From JAAXGX01 sp965203565 (GTDB lineage: Bacteria > Acidobacteriota > Vicinamibacteria > Vicinamibacterales > UBA8438), in contig OZ241896.1 of assembly GCA_965203565.1 (NCBI GenBank), positions 2,542,001-2,606,000 of the forward strand: DNA of 64,000 bases. Direction: 5' to 3'. Below are positions 24,615 to 35,126 of this stretch, one piece after another. The translations under genes and the position numbers were made by a program. How positions within the stretch are numbered: the stretch's first letter is position 1; the number at the start of each line of letters is the position of its first letter. Below the pieces are notes generated by a model. It saw only the letters and a program-made list of their open reading frames with translations, was not told the origin of the DNA and did not search any database.

Positions 24615-25323
24615 AGGCGCCGTCACGCGGGTCCTGGTGGTCGAGGACGACGTCGACATCGCCGAGCTGGTCGCCCACCACCTCCAGCGCGCCGGCTACC
24701 TGACGGAAGTGCTCCATTCCGGCGGCGACGTCCTGCCGCACGTGCGGCGCGCGGCGCCCGACCTCGTGCTGCTCGATCTGATGCTTCCCGGCCTCAACGG
24801 CCTGGAGATCTGCCGCGCGATGCGGTCCGATCCGAGCCTCGCCGCCATCCCGATCATCATGCTGACGGCGAAGTCGGAGGAGGCCGACCGGATCGTCGGG
24901 CTCGAGCTCGGCGGCGACGACTACGTCACCAAGCCGTTCAGTCCGAAGGAGCTGGTGGCGCGGGTCGGGGCGGTGCTGCGGCGCGCCGGCCGGTCACGGT
25001 CGGGGCAGCGGCTGCTGCGCTTCGGCGACGTGCTGATCGACGCCGAGCAGCACGTGGTGACCGCCGCCGGCGGCGAGGTGCGGCTCACGGCGAAGGAGTA
25101 TCTGCTGCTCAAGTACCTGATCGAGCACCCCGGGCGGGTCCTGTCGCGCGATCTGCTCCTCTCCGACGTGTGGGGGTACCGGTACACGGGCGGGACGCGG
25201 ACCGTCGACGTGCACGTCCGCCGTCTGCGCGAGAAGATGCCGGTGCTGCGCGACGCGATCGTCACCATCAAGCAGTTCGGCTACAAGCTACTGGAGGCGC
25301 AGCCTCCGGCGCCCCGGCCATGA
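24607..25323 (+). CDS. phoB: Phosphate-regulon response regulator PhoB, probable CTG start
   Basis: An OmpR/PhoB-type regulator of about 238 aa. The receiver domain has the acidic pocket 'VVEDDVD', the phospho-acceptor Asp in 'LVLLDLMLPGLNG', 'LTAKSEE' and 'YVTKPFSPKELVAR'. The C-terminal winged helix ends 'GGTRTVDVHVRRLREKMP...IKQFGYKL'. No ATG, GTG or TTG lies before the first beta strand (RVLVVED). A CTG at 24607 sits 6 nt after a perfect AGGAGG (24595-24600) and is the best start. GTG 24637 would delete the first strand. It overlaps phoR by ATGA. Confidence 0.9.
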   Translation: MTEGAVTRVLVVEDDVDIAELVAHHLQRAGYLTEVLHSGGDVLPHVRRAAPDLVLLDLMLPGLNGLEICRAMRSDPSLAAIPIIMLTAKSEEADRIVGLELGGDDYVTKPFSPKELVARVGAVLRRAGRSRSGQRLLRFGDVLIDAEQHVVTAAGGEVRLTAKEYLLLKYLIEHPGRVLSRDLLLSDVWGYRYTGGTRTVDVHVRRLREKMPVLRDAIVTIKQFGYKLLEAQPPAPRP

Positions 25324-27170
25324 AGCTGCGGACCCGGTTGTTCGTCGCGGCGTTCGCCATCGCGACGGTCAGCCTGCTTCTGGCCGGGACGCTCGTCTCG
25401 CTCTCCCTGCAGCGGCAGTTGAGCGAGCGCGTGGAACGGGAGCTGGTGGCGCAGGCGCAGCTAGTCGCCGAGCTGGTGACCCGGCGCGGCGCGGCGCCGA
25501 CGATGGCGGAACTCGACGGCGAGGCGGACGCGCTCGGCCTCGAACTCGGCGCCCGGGTGACCCTCGTCGCGCCGGACGGCCGCGTCGTCGGCGATTCGGC
25601 GGAGGACGGCGCCGGCCTCGCGGCGATGGAGAACCACGGCGCCCGTCCCGAGATCCGGGCCGCGCGCGAGCGGGGGGTCGCCGTCGCCCGCCGGTACAGC
25701 ACGACCGTCGAGCAGGATCTGCTGTACGTGGCGCTGCCGGTCAGCCACCCGTCGGTGGGGTTCGCCCGGCTGGCGCTGCCGCTGACGGCGGTCGACGAGC
25801 AGTTGGCCGCCGTGCGCCGGGCCACGGTGATCGGCATCGTCCTGGCGCTGGTCGGGGCGCTGGTGCTCGCCTGGGTGACCTCGACCGCCATGAGCCGCCG
25901 CGTCCGCGACATCGCCGCGGTGGCGCGGCGCTACGCCGACGGCGATCTCAGTCCCCCGCTGCGCGGGTACGGCAACGACGAGATCGGCACGGTCGCCCGC
26001 GCCCTCGACGCATCGGTGCACGAGCTGGGCAGCCGTCTCGGCGAGCTGTCGCGGCGCCGCGTGCTCACGGACGCCATCCTGTCGAGCATGGCCGAGGGGG
26101 TGCTCGTCGTCGACGTCGGCGGCCACGTCAGGATGGCGAACGACGCCGTCCGCGCGATGCTCGGTTTCGGCGCATCGCCGGTCGGACGCCACTACCTGGA
26201 GCTTGTCCGGACCCCGGAGATCGCGCACCAGATCGCCCGCGCGATCGAGGACGGCGAATCGACGCGGCGCGAAGTGAGCCTGAACGCCGACCCGCCCAGG
26301 GCGCTCCTCGCGAGCACCGCGGCCCTGGCGGCGGAGGGGGACGGCGAGAGACAGGGGGCGGCGGTCGTGCTGCACGACATGACCGAGTTCCGGCGGGCGG
26401 AGCAGGTGCGCCAGGACTTCGTCGCCAACGTGTCGCACGAGCTGCGCACGCCGCTGACCGCCATCCGCGCCTCGGTCGACGCCTTGCTCGACGAAGGCGA
26501 GTCGGCCGCCGGCCGGCGCTTCCTCGACATCATCGCCCGGCATACGCTCCGGATGGACCGCCTCGTCAGCGATCTGCTGCGTCTCGCCAGGCTGGACGCC
26601 GGCCAGGAGACGCTGAACCTCGTATCGTGCCCCACCGCGGCGCTGTTCGCGGCGGCGGAGACCGAGGTGCTCCCGCTGCTGGAGGAGAAGGCGATGCGGG
26701 TGATGACGCGCATCGGTCCGGGCGCCGGCGCGATAGAGGCCGATCAGTCGAAGCTGCACGATGTCCTGAAAAACCTCCTGGAGAACGCGGCCCGCTACGC
26801 CCCCCCGGGCAGCAGCGTCGAGCTGGCCGCGGCCCGGCAGGACGGCGGCGTCGTGCTGACGGTCGAGGACCGCGGGCCGGGGATGCCGGACGCCGACCTG
26901 ACGCGGGTCTTCGAACGGTTCTACCGCGTCGACCGGTCCCGGACGCGCGACCCGGGCGGCACCGGCCTGGGGCTGGCGATCGTCAAGCACCTGGCCGGAC
27001 TCCACGGCGGCGCGGCCGACGCCGCCAACCGGTCCGGCGGCGGCGCGGTCTTCACCGTCCGCCTGCCCCAGCCGGACCGGCCGCCCGCAACCGCCTCGGC
27101 CACGTCGGCGGCGGCCGTCGCGGCAGCATCGTCAAAATCGGGCGGCGGCGTGCGCGCCACCGTTCGGTGA
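25320..27170 (+). CDS. phoR: Phosphate-regulon sensor histidine kinase PhoR
   Basis: A 616-aa membrane kinase. One helix (residues 8-30), a periplasmic sensor (about 31-165), a second helix (about 167-190), HAMP ('RRVRDIAAVARRYADGDLSPPL'), PAS (about 245-365), and H-box 'FVANVSHELRTPLTAI' follow in order. The ATPase domain has N-box 'NLLENAARYAP', G1 'DRGPGMP' and G2 'GTGLGLAIVKHL'. The Ala-rich tail has no clear function. The start ATG overlaps the phoB stop. It should phosphorylate PhoB when PhoU and Pst signal phosphate limitation. Confidence 0.92.
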   Translation: MKLRTRLFVAAFAIATVSLLLAGTLVSLSLQRQLSERVERELVAQAQLVAELVTRRGAAPTMAELDGEADALGLELGARVTLVAPDGRVVGDSAEDGAGLAAMENHGARPEIRAARERGVAVARRYSTTVEQDLLYVALPVSHPSVGFARLALPLTAVDEQLAAVRRATVIGIVLALVGALVLAWVTSTAMSRRVRDIAAVARRYADGDLSPPLRGYGNDEIGTVARALDASVHELGSRLGELSRRRVLTDAILSSMAEGVLVVDVGGHVRMANDAVRAMLGFGASPVGRHYLELVRTPEIAHQIARAIEDGESTRREVSLNADPPRALLASTAALAAEGDGERQGAAVVLHDMTEFRRAEQVRQDFVANVSHELRTPLTAIRASVDALLDEGESAAGRRFLDIIARHTLRMDRLVSDLLRLARLDAGQETLNLVSCPTAALFAAAETEVLPLLEEKAMRVMTRIGPGAGAIEADQSKLHDVLKNLLENAARYAPPGSSVELAAARQDGGVVLTVEDRGPGMPDADLTRVFERFYRVDRSRTRDPGGTGLGLAIVKHLAGLHGGAADAANRSGGGAVFTVRLPQPDRPPATASATSAAAVAAASSKSGGGVRATVR

Positions 27171-27176
27171 TAGACT
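27171..27176 (+). promoter_or_regulatory. -10-like hexamer, leaderless arrangement
   Basis: TAGACT ends 6 nt before the ATG at 27183. No convincing -35 box is visible. The spacing matches the -10 boxes before the genes at 39492, 44810 and 59695. Confidence 0.45.
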
Positions 27177-27182
27177 GAAGTC

Positions 27183-27455
27183 ATGCAGCGCCTGCGCGAA
27201 GCGTGGCCCGTCATCGCGATCGTCGCGGCCATCTCGGGCGCGGCCTGGATGGCCGCGTGGAACGTGCAGCGCTTCATCGCCACCGAGATCGCCGAGAGCG
27301 AAGCCCGCCTCACGGCCCGGATCGCCGAAACTCAGACCGAGACCCGATTGCAGATCGCTGAGCTCCGGGCCCAGATAGCTGAAACCCGCGACCAGATCGC
27401 CGAGATCCGTCAGTACATCGTCGATCATCTCGCCGACCACGCCGAATCGGACTGA
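27183..27455 (+). CDS. Small membrane-anchored coiled-coil protein
   Basis: A 90-aa protein with one N-terminal membrane helix (VIAIVAAISGAAWMAAW). A highly charged coiled coil follows, built of near-repeats such as 'RIAETQTET', 'QIAELRAQIAETRDQIAEIRQ' with Ile/Leu heptad spacing. It has no catalytic motif. The TAGACT box 6 nt upstream and the end-to-end layout with rdgB support it as a real gene. It could be a small membrane scaffold; no function is assigned. Confidence 0.6.
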   Translation: MQRLREAWPVIAIVAAISGAAWMAAWNVQRFIATEIAESEARLTARIAETQTETRLQIAELRAQIAETRDQIAEIRQYIVDHLADHAESD

Positions 27456-27459
27456 ACCG

Positions 27460-28059
27460 TCACGCGGTCGCGGTCGGCGCGGCGGCCGCCAGGAAGCGCC
27501 GGAGCGCCCGGAACGCTTGGCCCCGGTGGCTGACGGCGGCCTTCTCCTCCAGCGACGCCTCGGCGAGCGTGCGGCCGTACGGCGGATAGAAGAAGATCGG
27601 ATCGTAGCCGAAGCCGGCGGCGCCCGCCGGTTCGGGAGCGAGTCTTCCTTCGACGACGCCGCGCGCCTCGAAGACGATGCGCGGCCCGTCGGCGACGGCC
27701 ACCGCGCAGACGAAACGGGCGGCGCTCCCGTCCGCGCCGCGCGCCCGGAGCTGCTCGTAGATCGCCGCGAACTTCTCCGTGTAGCGCGCGCCGTTGAAGC
27801 GGGCCGACAGCACGCCCGGCGCGCCGTCGAGCGCGTCGATTTCGAGGCCCGAGTCTTCCGCCGCCGCGCGCAGCCCGGTCCGCTCGCTGTAGTAGGCGGC
27901 CTTGAGGCGCGCGTTGTCGGCGAACGTGGTCCCCGTCTCCTCCGGCGCAGCGAGGCCGGGCCGCCGGTCGAGCGTCTCGATCCGGATGGGAAGCCCGGCC
28001 AGCAGCGGCCGGATCTCCGCCAGCTTGTGCGCGTTCGTGGTGGCGATCAGCAGGTTCAT
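27460..28059 (-). CDS. rdgB: Non-canonical purine NTP pyrophosphatase (RdgB/HAM1)
   Basis: A 199-aa enzyme that hydrolyses dITP, ITP and XTP to monophosphates and so keeps deaminated purines out of DNA and RNA. The N-terminus 'LLIATTNAHKLAEIRPLL' holds the substrate loop with Asn and Lys. 'ETGTTFADNARLKAAYY', 'AAAEDSGLEIDALDGAPGVLSARF', 'GFGYDPIFFYP' and 'KAAVSHRGQAFRAL' complete the family pattern. Its ATG overlaps the rph stop by 4 nt, the common rph-rdgB arrangement. Confidence 0.94.
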   Translation of the reverse strand: MNLLIATTNAHKLAEIRPLLAGLPIRIETLDRRPGLAAPEETGTTFADNARLKAAYYSERTGLRAAAEDSGLEIDALDGAPGVLSARFNGARYTEKFAAIYEQLRARGADGSAARFVCAVAVADGPRIVFEARGVVEGRLAPEPAGAAGFGYDPIFFYPPYGRTLAEASLEEKAAVSHRGQAFRALRRFLAAAAPTATA

Positions 28060-28796
28060 GCGCGGCGCGCGGCCAGGACGTCGCCGATCACCTCGCGCTG
28101 GCGGCCGACGATCTCGGTGATGGCGTCGCCGGCGATCCGCAGGAGCTCCGTCAGCGCGCCCTCTTCGAACGGCGCTCCTTCGGCCGTGCCCTGCACCTCG
28201 ATGAACCGGCCGCTCCCGGTCTTGACGACGTTCATGTCGACGTCGGCCGACGCGTCCTCCTCGTACGCCAGATCGACCACCGGCATCCCGCCGACGATGC
28301 CGACGCTGATCGCTGCGACCTGGTCGTCGACCGGAATCTGCTTGACGGCGCCGTCCCGCCGCAGCTTGTCGAGGGCCAGCACGAGAGCGACGAAGCCGCC
28401 GGTGATCGCCGCCGTGCGGGTGCCCCCGTCGGCCTGGATCACGTCGCAGTCGACCCAGATCGTGCGCTCGCCGAGCGCCTCCAGCCTGGTGACGGCGCGG
28501 AGCGAGCGGCCGATGAGCCGCTGGATCTCCTGCGTGCGGCCCCCGAGCCGGCCGGCGGACGCTTCCCGCGTGCTGCGCGTGGAGGTGGCGCGCGGCAGCA
28601 TGCCGTACTCGGCGGTCACCCATCCCTTGCCGGTTCCCCGTCGGAACGGCGGCACGCGGTCCTCGGCGCTCGCCGTGCAGATCACCTTCGTGTCGCCGGC
28701 CTCGATCAGCACCGACCCCTCGGCGTGCATCGAGCAGTGGGGCGTCAGGCGCAACGGCCGCAGATCGGTCGGACCGCGTTGATCGGCGCGCGCCAT
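28056..28796 (-). CDS. rph: Ribonuclease PH
   Basis: A 246-aa phosphorolytic 3'-exonuclease that trims the 3' ends of tRNA precursors. It shows 'GSVLIEAGDTKVICTASAEDRVPPFRRGTGKGWVTAEYGMLPRAT' near the N-terminus and 'RLIGRSLRAV'. The phosphate/metal region 'TIWVDCDVIQADGGTRTAAITGGFVAL' and 'DLAYEEDASADVDMNVV' follow. The length is normal. It is translationally coupled to rdgB. Its start lies 1 nt after the GerMN gene, so the leftward run amiC-GerMN-rph-rdgB is probably one operon. Confidence 0.95.
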   Translation of the reverse strand: MARADQRGPTDLRPLRLTPHCSMHAEGSVLIEAGDTKVICTASAEDRVPPFRRGTGKGWVTAEYGMLPRATSTRSTREASAGRLGGRTQEIQRLIGRSLRAVTRLEALGERTIWVDCDVIQADGGTRTAAITGGFVALVLALDKLRRDGAVKQIPVDDQVAAISVGIVGGMPVVDLAYEEDASADVDMNVVKTGSGRFIEVQGTAEGAPFEEGALTELLRIAGDAITEIVGRQREVIGDVLAARRA

Positions 28797-28797
28797 T

Positions 28798-29406
28798 TCA
28801 GTCCTCCGCGGGCGCCTCGTCGCGGCCGGGCGCCGGGGCGGCCCCGGCGACCCACCGCAGGGCGAGCTCGAGCGGTCGGCGCAGGTCGACGTGGCCGGCC
28901 AGCGTATCGACCTCCCGCCCCTCGATCAGAACCTGGACCGCCGCAATTTCGTCGACGTTGGCGGTCAGCGCGTTCACCATCGCATAGATGGTGAACAACT
29001 CGTCGAGCGACCCGCCGGGATGCGCCGCCGAGACGTCCTCCGAGAGGTCGACGAACGCGTTCCCGTCCGGACTCAGGTAGATGGCGCGCAGCCGGGTCCC
29101 CTCGGGAAACGGCGAAATCAGCGGCGGGTCGGGCGGCGACAACTGGAGCTCCGCGATCAGCCGCGCCTTCGTCAGGGCGTCGTCCTCCGCCGGGACCTCC
29201 ACCGTGCGCTCGACCAGGGCGGTCCCGTCCTCCGCAACGTGGAACAGGATAGCCGTGCCCGGCAGCGCTGCGCCGATGGCCGAAGCGTCGCCGCCGGCCG
29301 ACGCCGGTTCGTTCCGGCCGTCCGGCGTCCGGCCGAGGAGGATCGTGACGGCCGCAGCCAGCCCGACCGCCGCAATCGCCCCGCAGACGCCTTTCAGAAT
29401 CGGCAT
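28798..29406 (-). CDS. GerMN-domain envelope protein
   Basis: A 202-aa protein with one N-terminal membrane helix (CGAIAAVGLAAAVTILL). A GerMN-type domain follows, recognisable from 'LTKARLIAELQLSPPDPPLISPFPEGTRLRAIYLSPDGNAFVDLSEDV' and 'LDELFTIYAMVNALTANVDEIAAVQVLIEG'. This domain was named from spore germination but is widespread in non-sporulating bacteria next to AmiC-type amidases. Here it lies 3 nt after the amidase gene. A role in peptidoglycan turnover is therefore likely. Confidence 0.87.
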   Translation of the reverse strand: MPILKGVCGAIAAVGLAAAVTILLGRTPDGRNEPASAGGDASAIGAALPGTAILFHVAEDGTALVERTVEVPAEDDALTKARLIAELQLSPPDPPLISPFPEGTRLRAIYLSPDGNAFVDLSEDVSAAHPGGSLDELFTIYAMVNALTANVDEIAAVQVLIEGREVDTLAGHVDLRRPLELALRWVAGAAPAPGRDEAPAED

Positions 29407-29409
29407 GCG

Positions 29410-30984
29410 TCACAGTCCGGCGGCCGGGCTTCCGCGGCGCGCCGCGCGTTCGACGTCGTCGCTGAAGCGCCGGATGCTCGCCACCAGCGCGTCGACGACG
29501 GCCGTCTGGAACGGCGCGCCCGCGAGCCGGCTTTCGTCGGCCGGGTCGGCGATGGAGCCGAGCTCCACGAGCACGGCCGGCATGTTGGCGCCGACCAGCA
29601 CGCGGAACGGCGCCTGCCGCAACGGCCGCGGACTCATGGCGACGCGCCGCCGGAGCTCCGCCTCGACGATGGCGGCCAACTGCGCGGAGGCGTCCACGTA
29701 CAGCAGTTGCGCCGTCTCCCACAGGACCAGGTCGATCCCGCGGCTGCCGCCGCCGAACACCGGAACCGGCTCGGTCTCCTGCTCCGCCAGCTCGCGCGCC
29801 TCCGCGTCGTACTCGTCGATGCTCAAGTGGAACACTTCCGCGCCGGTCGCCGAGGGCCGCGCCGAGGCGTTGACGTGCAGGCTGATGAACAGGTCGGCGC
29901 CGTTGTTGTTCGCGATGGCGGCGCGCGCGTCAAGCTCGACCGTTTCGTCGCGCTCCCGCGTCAGGACGACCCGCAGTCCGAGCCGGGTCTCGATTGCGGT
30001 GCGCAGCTTCCGCGCGACGTCGAGGGTGATCGCCTTCTCCAGCGCGCCGCCGCCGCCCCGGCTGCCGGAGTCGCCGCCGCCGTGGCCGGGGTCGATGGCG
30101 ACGACGCGCACCGCCGGCCGCGCCGAGAAATCGGGCAGCGGATCGGCCGCCGCCGGCCGGTCCGCCGCGGCCGGAGCCGGAGCTGGGACAGGGGCAGGGG
30201 CGGGCGCCGCGTCCGCCGCCGCGGCGGCGGAGCGCAACTCGATCAGGAGCGTGGCGCCGCCGTTCGAGGCCGGCGCGCTGGAGACACGGTACGAGTCGAA
30301 CGCGGGCCCGAGGTCGATCGCCACGCCGGGCGCGCTCCCGGCGCGGCCGAACCCGGTGACCAGTGCGCCGTCTGTCCGCGGCGCGTCCACCAGATCGACG
30401 TAGTCGGCGTCGAACGTCACGACCAGCCGGCCGGCCCGCTCCTCCACCTCGTACGGAGTGCGGGGCGTGACGTCGAGGAGCAACCGGCCGGCGCCGGCGC
30501 CGGCCCCGGCGCGGTAACGGGCCGCTACCTGCGGCGCCCGCACGTCTCCCACGAGCAGCAACCGGGACTGCGGGCGGAACTCCAGCGGCTCGTCGTGCAC
30601 CGGGGCGAGCGCACGGTTCAGGAAGTCGAGCGGCGCCATCCAGCGGCCGCCGACCCGCCGCGGCGCGGCGCGCAGCGACACGAGGCGGCCGTCCACGGAG
30701 ACGAGCTGCTGGTCGGGCGTCAGGATGACGGCCGCGTCGCCCGACGACACCGACAGCGTGCCGGACCGCGAGTCTTCGCGGACGTCGAGCCGGAACCGCC
30801 GCGCGAGGTCGTCGAGCGCGAGCATCTCGCGCCCGTCGTGTTCAATCGTGTCGATCCGTTCCCGTCCCGCCGGCGTGATCAGCGTCACGCCGCCGCCGGA
30901 ATCCTGGGCGCCCGACGCCAGCGGGCCGACAGCCGCCGCCAGGGCCGCGAGAGAGGCGAGAAATGCGGCGGAAGGACGTGCCAT
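29410..30984 (-). CDS. N-acetylmuramoyl-L-alanine amidase (AmiC/CwlD type)
   Basis: A 524-aa exported zinc amidase that cuts the bond between MurNAc and the peptide stem. After a signal peptide (1-26) comes a copper-amine-oxidase-N-like domain (about 30-130), then an AMIN-type beta domain (about 165-265) that targets septal peptidoglycan, and an Ala/Pro linker. The catalytic Amidase_3 domain has 'VVAIDPGHGGGDSG', 'DLFISLHVNAS' and 'VLVELGSIADPADE', holding the zinc ligands and catalytic Glu. The start at 30984 is set by the signal peptide. A degenerate dispersed repeat lies 18 nt before it. Confidence 0.9.
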   Translation of the reverse strand: MARPSAAFLASLAALAAAVGPLASGAQDSGGGVTLITPAGRERIDTIEHDGREMLALDDLARRFRLDVREDSRSGTLSVSSGDAAVILTPDQQLVSVDGRLVSLRAAPRRVGGRWMAPLDFLNRALAPVHDEPLEFRPQSRLLLVGDVRAPQVAARYRAGAGAGAGRLLLDVTPRTPYEVEERAGRLVVTFDADYVDLVDAPRTDGALVTGFGRAGSAPGVAIDLGPAFDSYRVSSAPASNGGATLLIELRSAAAAADAAPAPAPVPAPAPAAADRPAAADPLPDFSARPAVRVVAIDPGHGGGDSGSRGGGGALEKAITLDVARKLRTAIETRLGLRVVLTRERDETVELDARAAIANNNGADLFISLHVNASARPSATGAEVFHLSIDEYDAEARELAEQETEPVPVFGGGSRGIDLVLWETAQLLYVDASAQLAAIVEAELRRRVAMSPRPLRQAPFRVLVGANMPAVLVELGSIADPADESRLAGAPFQTAVVDALVASIRRFSDDVERAARRGSPAAGL

Positions 30985-31001
30985 CGTGAGGAGTGGCGCG
31001 G

Positions 31002-31023
31002 CGCGGGGCTCCACCACGAACCG
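31002..31023 (+). repeat. Degenerate copy of the dispersed 22-bp repeat
   Basis: The first 17 positions match the consensus beginning CGCGGGG; the last five (AACCG) diverge from GGCTG. It lies immediately upstream of the leftward amidase gene. Confidence 0.5.
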
Positions 31024-31075
31024 CAAGCGCGGCGCTCGATGATGATAGCACTGAGGAGGGCGCATGAAGGTTCAA

Positions 31076-31233
31076 CAGCCCGTGGCAAAATCCCAGCTGC
31101 ATTCGACGGGCGCTGCATCCCGGCTGAACTGCGTTGTTCGTCGGTCGAATATGGCCGATATGCTCCCTCCTCACGCCTTGTCAGCCGGGCGCCCCGCCCG
31201 TCTCGGTGCGACGCGGGGTTTCACCACGGGCTG
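31076..31233. mobile_element. MITE-like element with IS-type terminal inverted repeats
   Basis: A 158-bp non-coding segment bounded by inverted repeats. The left end is CAGCCCGTGGCAAAATCCC (31076-31094). The right end read inward is CAGCCCGTGGTGAAACCCC (31215-31233), 16 of 19 identical. The flanks TCAA (31072-31075) and TCAG (31234-31237) look like an aged 4-bp target duplication. The ends match those of the IS at 56793-58262, so its transposase could have moved this element. The interval between amiC and metH (30985-31270) holds no other supported feature; short frames in it look like chance. Confidence 0.7.
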
Positions 31234-31270
31234 TCAGGGGAGGCTGTCGCGCTGACCGATGCATCGCCTG

Positions 31271-34931
<3,661 letters not shown>

Positions 34932-34939
<8 letters not shown>

Positions 34940-35126
34940 GGCCTCCGCGGCGCGGCTCGTCGGGCGGCGCCGAACCGCCTGTCGCGCACGCGCCGTCGCC
35001 GTCGCCGCAGCCGCCGCACGCGGCGCCGACGCGGGACGCCGGCGCGAAGATGCTCCGGAGACGCCGGTAGAGCGCAACGACGGCGGCCGCCACGACGGCC
35101 GCGACGGCCGCTTCCTGCCAGCCCAT
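34932..35126 (-). CDS. FeoB-associated Cys-rich membrane protein
   Basis: A 64-aa protein with one membrane helix (EAAVAAVVAAAVVALYRRL). A short Cys-rich tail, 'AACGGCGDGDGACATGG', follows. Small helix-plus-CxxC proteins directly after feoB are a recognised but poorly understood partner in ferrous iron uptake. Its ATG shares one base with the feoB stop (TGATG), and its end overlaps metH by 8 nt, so feoAB, this gene and metH are coupled in one transcript. Confidence 0.8.
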
